From NCBI GenBank assembly GCA_963640685.1, contig CAVIAA010000005.1, positions 28,808-92,807 of the forward strand: DNA of 64,000 nucleotides, read 5' to 3'. The position numbers and the translations under genes are program-made. The stretch's first letter is position 1. The number at the start of each line of letters is the position of its first letter. Below the pieces are notes generated by a model. The model saw nothing but the letters and a program-made list of their open reading frames with translations, was not told the DNA's origin and ran no database searches. Source of the stretch: SFEL01 sp963640685 (lineage in GTDB: Bacteria > Bacillota > Clostridia > Christensenellales > CAG-138). Below are positions 42,008-50,838 of this stretch, in pieces.

Positions 42008-42682
42008 ATGATCTGGTGCGTTGAGGATGACGCGAGCATCAGAGATATCGAGGTGTATACGCTGCGTTCAACAGGCTTTGAGGCGCGCGGCTTTGAGGAC
42101 GGCAGCTCATTTTGGGAGGCGCTGCAAAGCGAGCGCCCGGAGCTCGTCGTACTTGACGTTATGCTGCCCGGAATTGACGGCATTGAGCTGCTGCGCCGAA
42201 TGAAGGCAGATGCAGAGCTTGCCTCTGTCCCCGTGGTCATGGCAACCGCAAAGGGAACGGAGTACGACAAGATACAGGGGCTTGACCTTGGGGCGGATTA
42301 TTACCTTGCAAAGCCCTTTGGCGTAATGGAGCTCGTTTCCTGCGTAAAGGCGGTGCTGCGCCGCTGTGCGCCAAAGAAGGATGAGCATACATTCAAATGC
42401 GGCGGCCTTGCCGTTGACCTCGATCAGCATACCGTTACGGCAGACGGCGAGCGCGTAACGCTTACCTTTAAGGAATTTGAGCTGCTCCGCCTCTTCCTCT
42501 CCCACCCCGGGACGGCGTTTACGCGCGATCAGCTGATGGAAGAAGTATGGGGTACGGATTATGTTGGCGAAAGCAGGACGATAGATATGCATATACGAAC
42601 GCTGCGGCAGAAGCTCGGTAAATATGGCGGCATGATAGAGACCGTTCGCAACGTTGGCTACAGGCTGGAGGCCGCCAAATGA
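42008..42682 (+). CDS. phoP: Phosphate-response regulator PhoP/PhoB
   Basis: A 224-residue OmpR-type regulator: receiver domain with acidic pocket EDD (6-8) and phospho-acceptor Asp at about 50 (VVLDVMLPG), Lys in LAKPFG, and a winged helix at about 130-222 (GTAFTRDQLMEEVWG, RTIDMHIRTLRQKLG). AAGGAGG precedes the ATG. It should bind the direct repeats upstream of pstS. Its gene overlaps phoR by four bases. Confidence 0.93.
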   Translation: MIWCVEDDASIRDIEVYTLRSTGFEARGFEDGSSFWEALQSERPELVVLDVMLPGIDGIELLRRMKADAELASVPVVMATAKGTEYDKIQGLDLGADYYLAKPFGVMELVSCVKAVLRRCAPKKDEHTFKCGGLAVDLDQHTVTADGERVTLTFKEFELLRLFLSHPGTAFTRDQLMEEVWGTDYVGESRTIDMHIRTLRQKLGKYGGMIETVRNVGYRLEAAK

Positions 42683-44337
42683 CAAAAAAAATATTTAAAT
42701 CCATACTTACCGTAGCGGCGATAGTGATGCTCGCAAGCCTCGTGTTCGTGATGGGTGCGCTGTATGAGTATTTCGGCATAATTCAGGAAAAGCAGCTTCG
42801 GGATGAGCTGGAAATAGCGGCCATATCAGTAGAACAAAAGGGCGAAGAGTTTCTTTCGGAGATAAATTCCGACAGGTTCCGCCTGACCTGGATAAGCGCC
42901 GACGGAGACGTTATATACGACACTCAAACCGATGCGGAGAGCCTTGAAAACCATGCTGACCGGGCTGAGGTTAAGGATGCGCTGGGCGACGGCTGGGGCG
43001 AAAGCACGCGCTATTCCGCAACGCTTCTCGAAAAGACCATGTACCTTGCAAAAAGGCTGAGCAACGGAACGGTGCTGCGTATATCCGTAAGCCGCGCCAC
43101 GATAGGCGTGCTGGTTCTGGGTATGCTGCAGCCGATACTGCTGGTATTTATAGTTGCGCTTGTGCTCTCCTCCCTCCTTGCAAAGCGGCTAGCGAAGCGC
43201 ATAGTTGACCCGCTCAACGATCTGGATCTTGAGCACCCGCTGGATAACGATGCATACGAGGAGCTTTCTCCCCTGCTCAACCGCATAAACAGGCAGCATA
43301 AGCAGATAGATTCACAGGTCCGCGAGCTGAAAAAGCGCACCGATGAATTTAACCAGATAACCGCAAGCATGAATGAGGGGCTTGTGCTGCTTGATAACAA
43401 GGGCTGTATACTGAGCATAAACCAAGCGGCGCTCTCGATATTCGGCGCGGGCACCTCGTGCGTTGGCAGCGACTTTCTCTCCGTTTACCGCGGCCACGAC
43501 ATAAGCACCGCAATAGATTCAGCACTTGAATATGGCCATAGCGAAGCTCACACGGAGCGCGACGGGCGCGTTTATCAGTTTGATATAAGCCGCATAACTG
43601 CAGAAGGCGATGCGGCGGGCGTAGTTATACTCGCCTTTGATATCACCGAGCGCGAAAGAGCCGAGCAGAACCGGCGGGAATTTACGGCAAACGTTTCCCA
43701 CGAGCTGAAAACTCCGCTTCAGGGCATAATCGGCAGCGCGGAGCTGATCGAGAACGGCATGGTAAAGACCGAGGATATGCCACGCTTTGTCGGCCATATG
43801 CGCGCTGAGGCTCAGCGGCTCGTAACGCTCATAGGCGATATAATAAGGCTTTCACAGCTTGATGAGGGCGGTGAGCTGCCTATGGAGAACACAGATCTGC
43901 TCTCCATCTCCCGCTCTGCGGCGAGCGACCTTGCGGCCGCTGCCGAGGCCAGAAATATAAGCCTGAGCGTTGAGGGCGAGGTGACCGAGATATACGGCGT
44001 AAAAAGGCTGCTGTATGAGATCGTTTATAACCTTGCCGACAACGCAATAAAATACAACAACTTTGGCGGCAGCGTAAAAATTTGCGTTGCCGAAAGGAAC
44101 GGCCTCCCCTCCGTTACCGTATCCGACACCGGCATAGGCGTAGCCCCGGAATATCAGGACAGAATATTCGAGCGATTCTTCAGGGTGGATAAAAGCCATT
44201 CCAAGGCGTCCGGCGGCACCGGCCTCGGTCTATCCATTGTAAAGCACGCGGTTCAGTATCACCACGGCAAAATCGAGCTGAGCAGCAGGCCTGGCGAGGG
44301 TACATCGATAACCGTCCTCTTCCCCGCCGCGCGATAA
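42679..44337 (+). CDS. phoR: Phosphate sensor histidine kinase PhoR
   Basis: A 552-residue membrane kinase: two membrane helices (about 10-30 and 150-172) enclose an extracellular sensor of about 115 residues, then a HAMP-like stretch, a PAS domain (about 225-320), the HisKA phospho-His in NVSHELKTPLQ, and the ATPase with N box DNAIKYN, G1 DTGIGV, F box FERFFR and G2 GTGLGLSI. Architecture matches Firmicutes PhoR. Confidence 0.93.
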   Translation: MTKKIFKSILTVAAIVMLASLVFVMGALYEYFGIIQEKQLRDELEIAAISVEQKGEEFLSEINSDRFRLTWISADGDVIYDTQTDAESLENHADRAEVKDALGDGWGESTRYSATLLEKTMYLAKRLSNGTVLRISVSRATIGVLVLGMLQPILLVFIVALVLSSLLAKRLAKRIVDPLNDLDLEHPLDNDAYEELSPLLNRINRQHKQIDSQVRELKKRTDEFNQITASMNEGLVLLDNKGCILSINQAALSIFGAGTSCVGSDFLSVYRGHDISTAIDSALEYGHSEAHTERDGRVYQFDISRITAEGDAAGVVILAFDITERERAEQNRREFTANVSHELKTPLQGIIGSAELIENGMVKTEDMPRFVGHMRAEAQRLVTLIGDIIRLSQLDEGGELPMENTDLLSISRSAASDLAAAAEARNISLSVEGEVTEIYGVKRLLYEIVYNLADNAIKYNNFGGSVKICVAERNGLPSVTVSDTGIGVAPEYQDRIFERFFRVDKSHSKASGGTGLGLSIVKHAVQYHHGKIELSSRPGEGTSITVLFPAAR

Positions 44338-44351
44338 ACAGCAGCATAATT

Positions 44352-44388
44352 AAAGCAGGCTTCCCGATGACCTCGGGAAGCCTGCTTT
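44352..44388. terminator. Bidirectional terminator between phoR and the dipeptidase gene
   Basis: A 15-base near-perfect stem (AAAGCAGGCTTCCCGA / TCGGGAAGCCTGCTTT) with a 6-base loop and A/T ends on both sides. Confidence 0.85.
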
Positions 44389-44403
44389 TGTTAGGTGAAC
44401 AAT

Positions 44404-45378
44404 TTAACCTATAGTGTCCTTTACCACGCGCTGGAAGTTGAGCCTTGCGAGCTTTTCCATGTCACCCTTGCTCATGCCCATTTTCTCGAAGCAGGCAAAG
44501 AGGTTCGGTATCTCGGCGCAGGTCTCTATCCCCTTTGTGCTGGGGCTACCGGTGTCGGTCATGGTACTCATGGTATCCGGGTTCTCAAGGAACTCGAAGA
44601 AGTCAAAGCCGCAGCCGACGTGGTCGATACCCATTACGTCGATCATGTGCGCAGCGTGCTCGGCGAGGCGCTGAACGGTCTGATCCTTCGGGTCGTCGCC
44701 GATAAAGAGGTTAAATGCGTTAAGGCCAACAACGCCGTTCACATCGCGTATTGCGCGGAGCTGATCGTCGGTAAGATTCCTAGCCACGTTGCGGAGCGCA
44801 CGGCTGTTGGAATGGGACGCAACAAAGGGCTTTTTCGTGATCTTGACAACATCCCAGAAGCCGTTGTCGTTAAGGTGAGAAACGTCCAGCAGCATACCCT
44901 TCTCCTGCATACGGCGAACAGCCTCTTTTCCGGTGTCGGTCAAGCCGTAGTTCTTGCCGGAGAGCGCGCCCGCACCGAGGTCGTTCGCCTCGTTCCAGGT
45001 CAGTATGCCATGGCGGCAGCCGAAGTCGTAATAGAGGTCTATCCAGCTGAGATCCTTCCCCATCGTCGCCATTCCTTCTATGCCGATGAAGACGTATATC
45101 TTGCCGTCGGCATTGGCCTTCATCATTTCGTCATAGGTATGGACAATGCGGAAAGACTTGCACTCGGCGACCTCCGCCTTTATGGCGGTCATTATCTGCT
45201 CAGTACGCTTTACATAATCCACATCATATGGGGGATCTACCCAAATTACAAAAATGCTTCCTTCAACGCCGCCCTTACGGAAGCGCTCCAAATGGCGACG
45301 GTCAAAAACATTGGTCTCGCCATTGAGACGATGATTCGTTACATCACACCAAATATCAGAGTGTGCATCAAAATACAT
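44404..45378 (-). CDS. Membrane dipeptidase (renal dipeptidase-like, M19)
   Basis: A 324-residue zinc dipeptidase of the amidohydrolase fold. The HSD at the N-terminus (FDAHSDIW), the Glu of GIEGM, HG/TWNEANDL, the His of LDVSHLN and PFVASHSNSRAL, and HVGCGFDFF are the family metal and substrate positions. M19 enzymes often accept dipeptides with a C-terminal D-residue. There is no signal peptide, so it acts in the cytosol. A 100-base gap with a CCGGCG/CGCCGG stem (45403-45432) separates it from the DUF819 gene upstream on the same strand; the membrane protein may import or export its dipeptides, an inference from linkage. Confidence 0.88.
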   Translation of the reverse strand: MYFDAHSDIWCDVTNHRLNGETNVFDRRHLERFRKGGVEGSIFVIWVDPPYDVDYVKRTEQIMTAIKAEVAECKSFRIVHTYDEMMKANADGKIYVFIGIEGMATMGKDLSWIDLYYDFGCRHGILTWNEANDLGAGALSGKNYGLTDTGKEAVRRMQEKGMLLDVSHLNDNGFWDVVKITKKPFVASHSNSRALRNVARNLTDDQLRAIRDVNGVVGLNAFNLFIGDDPKDQTVQRLAEHAAHMIDVMGIDHVGCGFDFFEFLENPDTMSTMTDTGSPSTKGIETCAEIPNLFACFEKMGMSKGDMEKLARLNFQRVVKDTIG

Positions 45379-45478
45379 AGTAGTTTGCCTCTCGTAAAAT
45401 CACCGGCGCGCCCTGCAAGAGAGACACGCCGGAGAATCAAATTTTGTTTTTGTGTTTAATTGCCGGCTTTTTTAGCGC

Positions 45479-46717
45479 TTATGCGCCGAGTATAATGCCT
45501 ACCAGAGTGCCGGCATAGTTGCCGATAACGTAGCCAAGCACGCCAACCAGCATTGCGGGGCCAACCAGCCTCGTCCAGCCCTGAGATATCGCCATGCCCG
45601 CAGCGGTCGTCGGGCCGCCGATGTTAGCATTGGAAGCGATTATGGAATCCTCAAGAGTAGCCTTGAAGATCTTAGCTGCGCCGAAGCAGAAGAGCATGTT
45701 CACGAGGACCATGATAGTGGTCAGAACGAGCAGCAGCGGGGACTTGGTAACGACGGTCATAATGTTGGCGGGAACGCCGATTACGAACAGGAAGAGGTAA
45801 ATGAGGTAAGTACCGATCTCCTGAGAGCCGTGCATATGGGATACGGTATCGGTGCAGAAGGTCGCAACAATGACCGAGATGGTGGTTATCCAGACATACT
45901 GGCTGCCGAAGAACTGACCTATGAAATCAAGGAACGGGTTGCCGCCGATGCCGGAGAAAATGCCGCAGATAAGGCGGGATACCCAAACGACAACTATCGC
46001 ATAAGCGAAGTTATAGGCGATATCCTTGAGGGAGATGTCCTTGCGGCTCCAGAAAGCAGCAGCCTGAGTCTGTGCAGCTTCCTTGCTGTTGCCGGACTCG
46101 ACTTCCTCAATGTGCGGATGCGGGAAGTGCTTGCGGAAGAACTTGGAGCCCGCACAGGCGATCAGAACGAAGAAGTATGCAGCCATCAGCAGATTATCCG
46201 CAACGGTAGCAGCAGCGGTGAGGTCGTCACCAGCAGCGTACTGAGATGCCATTGCAGCAAAGTTTACGCCGCCGCCGATGTAGGAACCGGTCATCATGGA
46301 AGCGACCTTTGCAAGATCCTGCGCATTGCCGAAGGGCGCACGCAGGAGATAATATGCGATGAACGCGCCGACTATCGTGCCGACAGAGCCGATAAGGAAC
46401 ACGACCAGCATACGGCCGGTGTCCTTCCACACGCGGCTAAGGTTGCACTGCAGCAGCAGCAGCGGTATAGCCATAGGAACGACTACGCCCCAGACGATAT
46501 CGTCATACAGCGCGCAGCTGGTAGGGATAACGCCGAGGTTTGCGAGCACCATTGCCATGATCAGCGCGATTATGGCGCCGGAGATCTTTGATGCCCAGTT
46601 ATATTTCTGCTCAAGGTGTATCGAAAGCGCAACACCTACACACATTACGCCCATAAGACCCCAGACATTGTCTGCAGCTATCAGGGTGTGCCCCAGAAGG
46701 TTCTCAAATAGTGTCAT
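45479..46717 (-). CDS. DUF819-family integral membrane protein (YjcL-like)
   Basis: A 412-residue protein with about ten to twelve hydrophobic segments and two inverted half-repeats, belonging to the DUF819 family, which has a CPA/SLC-like transporter build; no substrate is established. GSYIGGGVNFAAMA and the later ANIGGPTTAAGMA are the repeated helix-break motifs expected of a substrate site. GGAGG before the ATG at 46717 fixes the start; the frame is open to 46810 without support. It heads an operon with the M19 dipeptidase. Confidence 0.85.
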   Translation of the reverse strand: MTLFENLLGHTLIAADNVWGLMGVMCVGVALSIHLEQKYNWASKISGAIIALIMAMVLANLGVIPTSCALYDDIVWGVVVPMAIPLLLLQCNLSRVWKDTGRMLVVFLIGSVGTIVGAFIAYYLLRAPFGNAQDLAKVASMMTGSYIGGGVNFAAMASQYAAGDDLTAAATVADNLLMAAYFFVLIACAGSKFFRKHFPHPHIEEVESGNSKEAAQTQAAAFWSRKDISLKDIAYNFAYAIVVVWVSRLICGIFSGIGGNPFLDFIGQFFGSQYVWITTISVIVATFCTDTVSHMHGSQEIGTYLIYLFLFVIGVPANIMTVVTKSPLLLVLTTIMVLVNMLFCFGAAKIFKATLEDSIIASNANIGGPTTAAGMAISQGWTRLVGPAMLVGVLGYVIGNYAGTLVGIILGA

Positions 46718-46828
46718 GTAAAATATCCTCCGATTTCTTCTCCAAATGCAACTGTTGAAAAAAACTATTGCCGAGAAATGCTTTTTACTTCGACGGCGCC
46801 GGCCTGCCATCGAAAAACAACATCTATG

Positions 46829-46857
46829 ATATTAACGCTTTTTTTTCGAAATAGCAA
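46829..46857 (-). promoter_or_regulatory. Promoter of the DUF819-dipeptidase operon
   Basis: Minus strand: -35 TTGCTA (46852-46857), 17-bp spacer with an A8 tract, -10 TAATAT (46829-46834). The leader to the start codon is about 105 bases. Confidence 0.6.
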
Positions 46858-46894
46858 TAGTCATTTTCGACTTTATGATCAATACACTTAAAAT

Positions 46895-47413
46895 TTAAGG
46901 TGTGCAGGGTGACATATTGACATTCTTCTCCATTTGCAGCAGCTTCACCTTGCGGGCGATCCCGCCGCCATATCCCGTAAGGCTGCCATTGGTGCCGACC
47001 ACGCGATGGCAAGGTATAATAAGCGAGATCGGGTTATGCCCTACCGCCCCGCCAACGGCTTGAGCAGACATTTTTTTGATCCCCCGCTCTTGGGCGATTT
47101 GGGCGGCGATCTCACCATAGGTCATAGTTTCGCCATAAGGGATGGTCAGCATGATTTCACAAACCACTTTTCTAAATTCCGTAGAGTCGTATCGCAATGG
47201 CGGAAGAAAATCCGGCTTCTGCCCGGAAAAATAGCTATCCAACCACCGTTTCGCCTCTTCAAGCAGCGGATGCTCCTTCACCACTTCAATTTTGTTCGGG
47301 AGGGTATTTCCAAAGTGCCTCTGCCCGTTGAACCACAGCCCAATGATCGCCTCCTCGTCGCAGGCAAGCGTGATCGCTCCGAGAGGTGAAATATATTGAT
47401 TCGTGTATACCAT
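46895..47413 (-). CDS. ogt: Methylated-DNA-protein-cysteine methyltransferase (Ogt type)
   Basis: A 172-residue suicide repair protein that removes alkyl groups from O6-guanine. The acceptor Cys is at 135 in IIPCHRVVG, the helix-turn-helix Arg/Tyr region is at YGEIAAQIA, and the N-terminal RNase-H-like domain is complete. The ATG at 47413 has no strong ribosome site and lies three bases after the stop of an HxlR-type remnant. Codon use differs from the ATA-rich core genes, marking the start of the accessory region. Confidence 0.92.
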   Translation of the reverse strand: MVYTNQYISPLGAITLACDEEAIIGLWFNGQRHFGNTLPNKIEVVKEHPLLEEAKRWLDSYFSGQKPDFLPPLRYDSTEFRKVVCEIMLTIPYGETMTYGEIAAQIAQERGIKKMSAQAVGGAVGHNPISLIIPCHRVVGTNGSLTGYGGGIARKVKLLQMEKNVNMSPCTP

Positions 47414-47416
47414 TAC

Positions 47417-47600
47417 TTATACCCTAAATTTGTAGTAAGTCCCAAAGTTGGCCATTGCATCAATGATCGGCAGCATCTTTTCTCCCAATTCAGTTAAGCC
47501 ATGATCAACCTTGGGCGGCATTTCCTTATTCAAATAAAACGCAGTTATTGGAGGACATTCCGGGTTGTCGTAAACCTTCAGTTTTAGGCAGGCACACCTA
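47417..47600 (-). pseudogene. Remnant of an HxlR-family transcriptional regulator
   Basis: The minus strand encodes a C-terminal piece that ends at 47417 and reads PPKVDHGLTELGEKMLPIID followed by AMANFGTYYKFRV. This is the hallmark end of HxlR winged-helix regulators (PPKVEYSLTELG type). Upstream of it the frame reads VYDNPECPPITAFYLNKE, which does not look like the family's winged helix, and no N-terminal helix-turn-helix or start is present. It is a truncated gene next to ogt, probably cut by the event that placed the sugar operon here. Confidence 0.6.
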
Positions 47601-47789
47601 ACAATTCCAAATCATAATTTTCGTTTGATAGGTGGTTGTGTTTGCATTATAAAAGCCATACACGTCTTAAGGCGTAAACTTCTGCATGAGTCTACGCCCT
47701 GTCAAGACCACTGGTTTGATAGAATCCCACAATTTAAGCCAAGAGTGCAAAGACAATATGCCTTGCAGCTTTATAAAATGCCATTTCCT
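47601..47789. other. Intergenic stretch without a recognisable gene
   Basis: About 190 A/T-rich bases between the HxlR remnant and the end of the sugar operon. I see no tRNA, no terminator with a clean T run, and no intact frame. It probably contains the junction of the accessory block. Confidence 0.5.
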
Positions 47790-48776
47790 TCAGTCCACCT
47801 TCAGCGCAGAATCAAAAGCAACGGTTGAGGCCTCAAAATTATTTTTCTTTGTAAATTCGTAGGCTTCTTTTGCGCCGTACATACGTTCCATGCCGGAGTC
47901 CTCCCATTCAACGGAAAGGGGGCCGTCATAGTGCATTGCGTTCAGTTCACGAATGATCCCATCAAAATCCACGTCTCCATGTCCCAAAGATACGAAATTC
48001 CATGCTCTACGCAGATCGCCAAAGTCAATGTGGCTACCAAGAATGCCTGCCCGTCCATCCATGCGAACCTTCACGTCTTTCATATGCACATGGTAAATAC
48101 GATCGGCAAAATCTCTCAGGAACAGGCACGGATCTACGCCCTGCCACTGCAAATGAGATGGGTCGAAGTTTAAGCCCAACGTTGGCCGATGGTCAAAAAC
48201 ATCCAAAAGCTTCTGCGTACTATAATAATCAAAGGCGATCTCCGTGGGATGCACCTCCAGTGCAAATTTGACTCCACACTCATCCAACACGTCAAAAATC
48301 GGCGTCCAGAGCTCCTTGATTCTGGCATAGCCATCCTCAATCATTTTAGGGGTTGTCTGCGGGAAAGAATACCACCATGCCCAGATTGGAGATCCCATGA
48401 AGCAAGTCACAATGTGAACATTCATCATTTGTGCGGCACGTGCGACAGTCTTAACCTCATCTATGGCCCAAGCACGAATGGCATCAGGCTTTCCCTTGCA
48501 GCTTGCCGGCGCAAAATTATCCAATCTCGGATCCCAGACATCGCCAACGCATTGTCCGGCCAGATGTGCACCCAAGGCCCACACCTTTATATTATATTTG
48601 TCCAGAATTGCGTGGAACTCGCGGCGATAAGCTTCATCCACAACATATTTGTGTGCGTTCAGATGCGTATGGCAGGCGATTTCCAGTCCATCATATCCAA
48701 TGGAGCTCATTTCTCTGCAGACTTCCTCCAGAGATAAATCACTGTACTGTCCCGTCGTTATTGTAATCGGACGCAT
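47790..48776 (-). CDS. TIM-barrel sugar isomerase/epimerase-like protein (xylose isomerase-like fold)
   Basis: A 328-residue protein of the AP-endonuclease-2/xylose-isomerase-like superfamily. Metal-ligand regions typical of the fold are the Glu in ALEVHPTE, the Asp/His in NFDPSHLQW and HVHMKDV, and the Glu in LSVEWED near the C-terminus. Relatives act on inositols, hexuloses or 3-keto-glycosides. It is the last gene of the operon; its GGAGG site lies inside the dehydrogenase stop region. With a Gfo/Idh/MocA dehydrogenase beside it, a lyase or isomerase acting on an oxidised sugar is plausible but unproven. Confidence 0.82.
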   Translation of the reverse strand: MRPITITTGQYSDLSLEEVCREMSSIGYDGLEIACHTHLNAHKYVVDEAYRREFHAILDKYNIKVWALGAHLAGQCVGDVWDPRLDNFAPASCKGKPDAIRAWAIDEVKTVARAAQMMNVHIVTCFMGSPIWAWWYSFPQTTPKMIEDGYARIKELWTPIFDVLDECGVKFALEVHPTEIAFDYYSTQKLLDVFDHRPTLGLNFDPSHLQWQGVDPCLFLRDFADRIYHVHMKDVKVRMDGRAGILGSHIDFGDLRRAWNFVSLGHGDVDFDGIIRELNAMHYDGPLSVEWEDSGMERMYGAKEAYEFTKKNNFEASTVAFDSALKVD

Positions 48777-48779
48777 TTT

Positions 48780-49835
48780 TCATTCCTCCACCGGTTCTGT
48801 CTTTCCGCTTTCGGCGGAACGCTGGTTCGCAAAAATCACATGCATCGCATGCAGTGCGCTCTTACCCGAAATCATCGGCTCATGGCCGTTTACAATCGAC
48901 TCCACAAACGCATCAATCACGCCCGTACTGGTACGGCCGCCGCTGGTCTGATCCTTATTTGATGTCAGTTTATCCAGCTCATAGGGAACGATGCTTCCGT
49001 CCTTTTTCTCCACGATCAGGGAATACTGCGTGTCATCATACATGCGAATCACGCCGCCCTGGCAGTACAGTTTTGTGGAATTGTCCTCCTGACCATAATT
49101 TGTCCAGCTGACACTCATGGTACCAACCACGCCGCTCTCCAGCGTGTACAGAGCCAGTGCATTGTCATCTACTGCAATAAGCGAACCGTCCGGATATCGC
49201 TTGTCGACCGTCGCCAAAGCTGCAGAAGTCTTGACTACCTTCTGTCCGGTCAGGTAATACACCAGATCCGTCTTGTGAACGCCGAGGTCGGCCATAACGC
49301 CAAACTGTGCAGTTTTCTTGTCATAGAACCAGGAGTTTGCTTTCCCGGTCCAGCCCTCGGGGCCCGGATGTGAGAAGTGCGTCTCAAAACCAACCAGAGC
49401 ACCGAGTTCACCACTCTGGAAGATTTCCCGTCCTTTCACATGCGCCTTCGCCAGGCGTTGGTTCAGACCGATCATCAGATACTTTCCCGTCTCTTCTGCC
49501 GTCTTCACCATAGCAACGCAGTCCTCTTCGGTTGTCGCCATTGGCTTTTCACAAAGCACATGCTTTCCGGCCTTCAGGGCTTGAATGCTGATTTCCGAAT
49601 GATAGCGGTTTGCCACGCAGACGCTGACCGCTTCCACATCACTTGCCAAGAGCTCTTCCACGGAAGAAAATGCCTTTGCATGATATTTCTTTGCCATTTC
49701 CTCTGCCTTTTCCTGATACATATCGAAGAAACCTACAATCTGGCAGTTCGGATTTTCTGCGTATTCCGGTGNNNNNNNNNNTGCGTGACGTACTTCCGTG
49801 ATTTTTCCGCAGCCAATAATTCCAACTTTAACCAT
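48780..49835 (-). CDS. Gfo/Idh/MocA-family NAD(P)-dependent sugar dehydrogenase (contains assembly gap)
   Basis: About 351 codons including a 10-N run. The N-terminal Rossmann motif is VGIIGCGKI (3-11), the catalytic Lys is in CEKPMAT (EKP), and the C-terminal alpha/beta domain has the family phrase VMADLGVHKTDLVYYLTG with the conserved His-x-x-Asp. The enzyme oxidises a sugar, inositol or glycoside hydroxyl. GGGAGG precedes the ATG at 49835. The two sides of the gap are in the same frame, and the residues around it (RHA and PEY) are contiguous in relatives, so little or nothing is missing. Confidence 0.87.
   Translation of the reverse strand: MVKVGIIGCGKITEVRHAXXXXPEYAENPNCQIVGFFDMYQEKAEEMAKKYHAKAFSSVEELLASDVEAVSVCVANRYHSEISIQALKAGKHVLCEKPMATTEEDCVAMVKTAEETGKYLMIGLNQRLAKAHVKGREIFQSGELGALVGFETHFSHPGPEGWTGKANSWFYDKKTAQFGVMADLGVHKTDLVYYLTGQKVVKTSAALATVDKRYPDGSLIAVDDNALALYTLESGVVGTMSVSWTNYGQEDNSTKLYCQGGVIRMYDDTQYSLIVEKKDGSIVPYELDKLTSNKDQTSGGRTSTGVIDAFVESIVNGHEPMISGKSALHAMHVIFANQRSAESGKTEPVEE
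49772..49781. other. Scaffold gap (ten N)
   Basis: A fixed-length placeholder joining two contigs inside the dehydrogenase gene. On the minus strand one side ends CACGCA and the other begins CACCGG; collapsing a shared CA gives codons for His-Ala-Pro-Glu-Tyr, the normal family sequence. Confidence 0.9.
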
Positions 49836-49854
49836 ATTCTTTCCTCCCTTTCTC

Positions 49855-50838
49855 TTACTTCTGCCGATTCTGCACATTCTGCATCAGAACCGCAACGACG
49901 ATAATTGCTGCGCTAATCGCGCCGTTTAGATAAGACGAAACATTCGCCGCCGTCAGGATGTTGCTGATGATTTTAAACATCAGAACGCCCAAGAACGTAC
50001 CGGCGATTTTTCCGCGGCCGCCCGTCATGGAAGTTCCGCCGATAGCGACAGCTGCAATCGCATCCATTTCCCACGAAACAGCCGCAGACGCTGCCGCCAC
50101 AGCTGTCATGCGCGAAGCATAGATTACGCTGGAAATGCCGCATAGCGCACCTGTGATCATAAAGGTAGCAATCTTGACATTGTCCACATTTATGCCCGAT
50201 AGACGCGCAGACTTTTCGTTGCTTCCGACTGCAAAAATATGCTTGCCTAAGCGGGTACGCTTCATCACAATATCAAATATAATGGCAATGATAATAAATA
50301 TGATCATCAGATATGGAATTTTCGCCTTCTCCGTGATCTGGATTCCGCCCACTGCAAGCATTCTGAATTGCTCATAAATCGATTTATCGACTGTAAATGG
50401 ACCGCCCGCACCATAGTAGTTAACAATTGCACGGCAGGCGCTCATACTAGCCAAAGTAGCTACCATGGGAGGCAGGCCGCCCTTGGCTACCAGAAGGCCG
50501 TTCACAAGCCCAATGCACAGACCAAAAGCAATGCAGAACAGGAGCATTACTATGGCGCTTCCAGACTTATTCAGCACCGTAATACCAAAGCCGCCGATGA
50601 TGGCCACCTGAGAACCCACGGAAATATCAATCATGCCGGCGCCAATGATCATAGTCATACCCATGGCGATAATTCCGACCATACTTCCCTGAACAAAAAG
50701 GTTGGAGATATTGTTCCATGTAAAGAAATTTTTATTTATGCACGCGCCGATAATTACCAACAGTATAAAAGAAAGAACAAAGCTATATTCCCTTGTCAGT
50801 GCCCTTCCGACCTGCTTAGCTGAAATCTTAGTTTTCAT
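49855..50838 (-). CDS. Ribose-type sugar ABC transporter permease
   Basis: A 327-residue BPD_transp_2 membrane protein with about eight to ten hydrophobic segments, RbsC-like. The conserved cytoplasmic loop is VGSNEKSARLSGINVDNVK, and WEMDAIAAVAIGGTSMTGGRGK is the family C-terminal motif. It overlaps the ATPase gene by 11 bases. It forms the membrane part of the operon's importer. Confidence 0.93.
   Translation of the reverse strand: MKTKISAKQVGRALTREYSFVLSFILLVIIGACINKNFFTWNNISNLFVQGSMVGIIAMGMTMIIGAGMIDISVGSQVAIIGGFGITVLNKSGSAIVMLLFCIAFGLCIGLVNGLLVAKGGLPPMVATLASMSACRAIVNYYGAGGPFTVDKSIYEQFRMLAVGGIQITEKAKIPYLMIIFIIIAIIFDIVMKRTRLGKHIFAVGSNEKSARLSGINVDNVKIATFMITGALCGISSVIYASRMTAVAAASAAVSWEMDAIAAVAIGGTSMTGGRGKIAGTFLGVLMFKIISNILTAANVSSYLNGAISAAIIVVAVLMQNVQNRQK

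Noticed and set aside
47601..47789. A 67-codon plus-strand frame reading through the intergenic junction
   Set aside because: No ribosome site, runs into the end of the opposite-strand TIM-barrel gene, and has no recognisable domain.
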